NCBI GenBank assembly: GCA_017936665.1
Contig: JAGBFB010000021.1
Location: forward strand, 1 to 64,000
DNA: 64,000 nt
DNA from: Spirochaetaceae bacterium
Lineage (GTDB): Bacteria > Spirochaetota > Spirochaetia > Treponematales > Treponemataceae
Reading direction: 5' to 3'
Position 1 is the first letter of the stretch; every line of letters starts with the position of its first letter. The notes under the pieces were generated by a model. The model ran no database searches, was not told where the DNA came from, and saw nothing but the letters and a program-made list of their open reading frames with translations. This document shows positions 61,215-64,000 of the stretch, one piece after another. Both the position numbers and the translations under genes were made by a program.

Positions 61215-61925
61215 TTATTTACCAAAAGAAAGTTGAAATTTGGATTTTGTCTCAGTGGATTGCCATGTAACAGCGTTTTTAGGATTTTTGTAAACAGGCA
61301 AATCTTCTTGCATTTTTGTAGCAATCCAAGAAAGAATTTGTTCTTCAGAAGTTTCTGGAGAAGTTTCTAAAAGATAAACAAAACATCCAGTAGGATTATA
61401 ATTTTCGGCTGCAACGTTTTCGGCAAAGGATTTAAAAGCATTTTGTGCCATGCTTGTAATCAATCCTAATGATTGTTGTGTCATAGGTTGTTTTGAAGGA
61501 TTTTTTATACTATCTGCCTTTGTTTCTTGGGGTTGCAATACAAAAAAAAGTTTTCCTGGATTATGTTCTGAAAATCTATGCAAAAGTTCTAAAGTAAGAT
61601 ATGTGTAACCTAAAATTAATTCATCGGTTGCTTTAGTAAAATTTTCTGTTGTATTTTGTGTAAAGATTTTATCGTAAGAAGATGAATCAAAAAATAAAAC
61701 AGCACCTTCAATCTGATTAAAATAATTTTCTGCATTAACTATTACAGAATGTGCAGAAATAGGAGAACACCTATTCCATGTTGTGTTAATTGAAACTACT
61801 TTTGGATTTGTATCTTCAAAGAATTGAGTTGTAACAAAAGGATTTAATCCAACTGTTTGAGCGATGTTTTCAAGTTCAGAATTTTTTGAATATTCTTTTC
61901 CTGACAAAATTATATTTTTACCCAT
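61215..61925 (-). CDS. Rossmann-type (SDR-like) protein, function unknown
   Basis: The 236-residue product shows alternating strands and helices like a degenerate short-chain dehydrogenase: VVSINTTWNRCSPISAHSVI, GAVLFFDSSSYDKIF and a QQSLGLITSMAQNAFKSFAENVA helix similar to the SDR catalytic helix. However, the Gly-rich cofactor loop and the Tyr-x3-Lys pair are missing. I cannot name a function. Its promoter is leaderless (TATAAT 6 nt before the ATG). It heads a transcript that continues into metF. Confidence 0.5.
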   Translation of the reverse strand: MGKNIILSGKEYSKNSELENIAQTVGLNPFVTTQFFEDTNPKVVSINTTWNRCSPISAHSVIVNAENYFNQIEGAVLFFDSSSYDKIFTQNTTENFTKATDELILGYTYLTLELLHRFSEHNPGKLFFVLQPQETKADSIKNPSKQPMTQQSLGLITSMAQNAFKSFAENVAAENYNPTGCFVYLLETSPETSEEQILSWIATKMQEDLPVYKNPKNAVTWQSTETKSKFQLSFGK

Positions 61926-61960
61926 ACAAGTATTATAGCAAGGAGAATATTTATTTTCAA
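61926..61960 (-). promoter_or_regulatory. Leaderless promoter of the metF transcript
   Basis: TTGAAA (61955-61960), 17 bp, TATAAT (61932-61937), then 6 nt to ATG 61925. Confidence 0.75.
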
Positions 61961-62006
61961 TATAAAAAATAACCTAACAAATTCTATACTTTATGGGTAA
62001 AAAAAA

Positions 62007-62231
62007 TTAGAAAACTTGTACTACTTCTGTAACTTCTGGGATATTTTCTTTTAAGAAAACTTCTACTCCAGATTTTAAAGTCATTGTTGCCATAGGACAG
62101 CTTCCACAAGCTCCTGTAAGTTTTACATGAACTTTTCCTTCTTCATCAAATTTAACAAATTCAATGTCGCCACCATCAGCTTGTAATTGAGGACGGATAT
62201 GTTCAATTGCTCTTTTAATTTTATCTTCCAT
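62007..62231 (-). CDS. NifU C-terminal domain protein (iron-sulfur cluster carrier)
   Basis: This 74-residue protein is a stand-alone Nfu domain: it has IRPQLQADGGDIEFV and the CGSCPMATMTLK motif whose CxxC binds a cluster in a dimer. It would deliver iron-sulfur clusters to apoproteins. It has a normal GGAGG ribosome site. It stands alone. Confidence 0.93.
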   Translation of the reverse strand: MEDKIKRAIEHIRPQLQADGGDIEFVKFDEEGKVHVKLTGACGSCPMATMTLKSGVEVFLKENIPEVTEVVQVF

Positions 62232-62270
62232 TTGTAAAAACCTCCGTAAAATACATAATGATTTATATTA

Positions 62271-63442
62271 TTAGTATATGTTACTTCCCAGTAATTTTGC
62301 AAGACAAATATCTTGTTCCAACAATTTTGCAATTTCATCGTAACATGATTTTTCATCTTTTAATGATGAAGAATTTTTCTTTACTGCACGAATTAAAAGA
62401 TTTTTTGGTGTATGACTCATATCAATAAATTCTAAAAGTTGAGCAGAATATCCATGTTTTTTTAATAATTCGCATCGCATAACATCAGTTGATAAAGATA
62501 AAAATCTTTCTTTTACGATTCCGTATTTTAACATTTGCGAAAGTGCAGAATTTGAACTTTGTTTGTAATTTTGATTTAATTCATGTTGGCAACAAGGAAC
62601 TGACAAAATTGCATTTGCATTTTGCTTAATTGCCGAAGCGATTGCGTAATCTGTAGCTGTATCACAAGCGTGAAGTGTAATAACTAAATCGCATTTTTTA
62701 TCTTCAATCTTTGCAAAATAATCTTCAACTGTTCCGTTATGAAAATGCAAATTATCGTATCCAAACTCTTTTGCTAAAAGATTGCACATTGTAATTACAT
62801 CATCTTTTAAATCAAGTCCAATAATTTCAACAGGAATTTTTTCAATTTCATTGATAAAGTGATAAACGGCAAAAGTCAAATAGGATTTTCCACAACAAAA
62901 TCAATTATTTTCAATTTTTGTCCATGATTGATTTCTGGCAAAATATCTTTTATGTATTCTAAAAATCTGTTTATTTGTTTAAATTTATCGTATTTTTGTG
63001 CAAGAACTTTTCCTTCTTTATTCATAACTCCTAAGTGAACAAGAAATGGAACAGGAATTCCTTCTTTTATTATATAGTTTTTAGTTTTTATACTTGGGGA
63101 AGTGAATTTTATATTTTTATTAGTATTATAATTTTCTAATAGAGTGATTTTTCCTTTCTTATTTGTTAAAAAAGTGAATTTTTTATCATTTGTTTCTATA
63201 TAAACATGCTTAAAATTTATACCAATATTTTCTTGCAAAAATGTTTTAACTTCTTCCCTTGATAAATTTTTGTGAAACGCTTGTGTAGAAGTATACATTT
63301 GTACAAAAAAAGTGTTGTTATTTATGTTTATTTTAACTTTATTAAATTTTGAATCTACTGTTGGTTTTGCAAAGGTTGCAGAAATAAGATTTTGAGAAAT
63401 TTCTGTGTATTTTTGATTATATTTTTGTTTTAAATCTTCCAT
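62271..63442 (-). pseudogene. SAM-dependent methyltransferase (Methyltransf_32 type) broken by a one-base deletion
   Basis: Two frames together encode one protein of about 390 residues. The first ends at LKIIDFVVENPI. In the next frame the sequence continues CGKSYLTFAVYHF. The expected junction is the SAM motif IIDFGCGKSYLTF, restored by adding one G near 62896. Downstream, LVITLHACDTATDYAI and SVPCCQHELN are typical of this family. A 1-base loss (GG to G) outside a homopolymer suggests a real mutation or an assembly error. The start is ATG 63442, 6 nt after TATATT. Confidence 0.82.
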
Positions 63443-63487
63443 AAAACTAATATATACTTTATTAAAAAAAAATGATATACTATAAAT

Positions 63488-64000
63488 ATGGCAAAAATAT
63501 ACGTTTTTGTAAATCAAAAAGGTGGTGTTGGAAAAACCACTTCTGTAGTAAATTTGGGTGCTTATCTTGCTGAAGCAGGAAAAAAAGTACTATTAGTTGA
63601 TTTTGACTCACAAGGAAATATGTCTTCTGGAGTAGGTCTTTCAAAAGAAAAGCCGACTATTTATGAATTGATGGCAGAACAATCTACTGCGGAAGAAACA
63701 ATAAAGCATACTTCAGTAAAAAATATGGACGCAATTCCTGCTTCTATTGATTTATCTGGTGCTGCCATTGAGTTGGTTGATCAAGAAGATAGAGAATTTT
63801 ACTTGAAAAGAGTTTTGGAACCTCTTAGAGATAAATACGATTATATTTTAATTGATTGTCCTCCTTCATTGGGAATTTTAACCTTAAATGGACTTGCTGC
63901 CGCAGATGCAGTTTTAGTTCCAATGCAATGTGAATATTTTGCTCTTGAAGGAATTTCTTTGCTTTTACAAACTGTAAAAAAGGTGCAGAAAACCATAAAT
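63488..64000 (+). CDS. parA: ParA/Soj chromosome-partitioning ATPase, 3' end beyond window
   Basis: The visible 171 codons encode a ParA-type ATPase with the deviant Walker A KGGVGKTT (residues 11-18), VDFDSQGNMSSG (Walker A') and LIDCPPSLGILTLN (Walker B). This is the small Soj type without an N-terminal DNA-binding domain. parB is usually next and would lie past the right edge. The TATACT box at 63476-63481 is 6 nt before the ATG, giving another leaderless start; the gene is divergent from the broken methyltransferase. Confidence 0.93.
   Translation, partial: MAKIYVFVNQKGGVGKTTSVVNLGAYLAEAGKKVLLVDFDSQGNMSSGVGLSKEKPTIYELMAEQSTAEETIKHTSVKNMDAIPASIDLSGAAIELVDQEDREFYLKRVLEPLRDKYDYILIDCPPSLGILTLNGLAAADAVLVPMQCEYFALEGISLLLQTVKKVQKTIN

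Overview
The window is AT-rich DNA (my estimate is near 30 % GC) from an anaerobic, diderm host-associated bacterium, most likely a spirochaete close to Treponema. This is inference. The support is an outer-membrane protein ending in an aromatic residue (39499-40566), a class III (oxygen-sensitive) ribonucleotide reductase, an NfnAB-type ferredoxin/NADPH bifurcating pair, an XPB-type helicase with a partner protein, and very dense packing with short or overlapping junctions. Many genes have a sigma70 -10 box only 6-7 nt before the start codon and no Shine-Dalgarno sequence, so leaderless transcription looks common.

Layout. 1-1900: feoB (cut by the left edge) and feoA, with two copies of a metal-regulator-like palindrome. 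2100-6300: a sugar ABC transporter (binding lipoprotein and two permeases, no ATPase) and a HAD phosphatase. 6365-6438: a tRNA with CAT anticodon, probably tRNA-Ile2. 6417-23638: a 17.2-kb defence island inserted in the 3' end of that tRNA gene, bounded by 28-bp direct repeats. It carries a type I restriction-modification operon (hsdR, hsdM, three accessory genes, hsdS), a RloC/PrrC-like AAA nuclease candidate, a GmrSD-like DUF262-HNH protein, an ATPase_2 protein and a frameshifted RelE/Phd toxin-antitoxin pair, but no recognisable integrase. 23775-28560: malQ, a sirtuin and nfnAB. 28622-42340: a large TPR protein, pyrimidine genes (a fused pyrK-pyrD and pyrF), a lipid kinase, recR-ybaB-dnaX, aroK, a PrsW-type protease, initiator tRNA, an outer-membrane protein, a small alarmone synthetase and an RNase III. 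42411-47243: an ATP-grasp protein and the anaerobic ribonucleotide reductase locus. 47509-56392: a SecB-like protein, a one-chain ECF transporter core, an alaR/alaT-like pair, a lipoprotein, a TetR plus GH13 amylase regulon, a second TetR and an RlmL-like methyltransferase. 56474-64000: an XPB helicase and its partner, metF, a NifU-domain protein, a frameshifted methyltransferase and the start of parA.

The most striking locus is the anaerobic ribonucleotide reductase. The large nrdD product ends without the glycyl-radical motif; that motif (RRITGYLVG...RIKH) is encoded by a separate 54-residue gene downstream. Between the two genes lie two tandem 157-bp units, each with four hairpins whose stems carry compensatory base changes. 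The locus is driven by a promoter with one NrdR-type box filling the -35/-10 spacer and a second box 31 bp away. Other notable signals are a dnaX A AAA AAG frameshift site at the right place to make a gamma subunit, divergent promoters sharing one -35 element, and a TetR palindrome in both its own and the amylase promoter.
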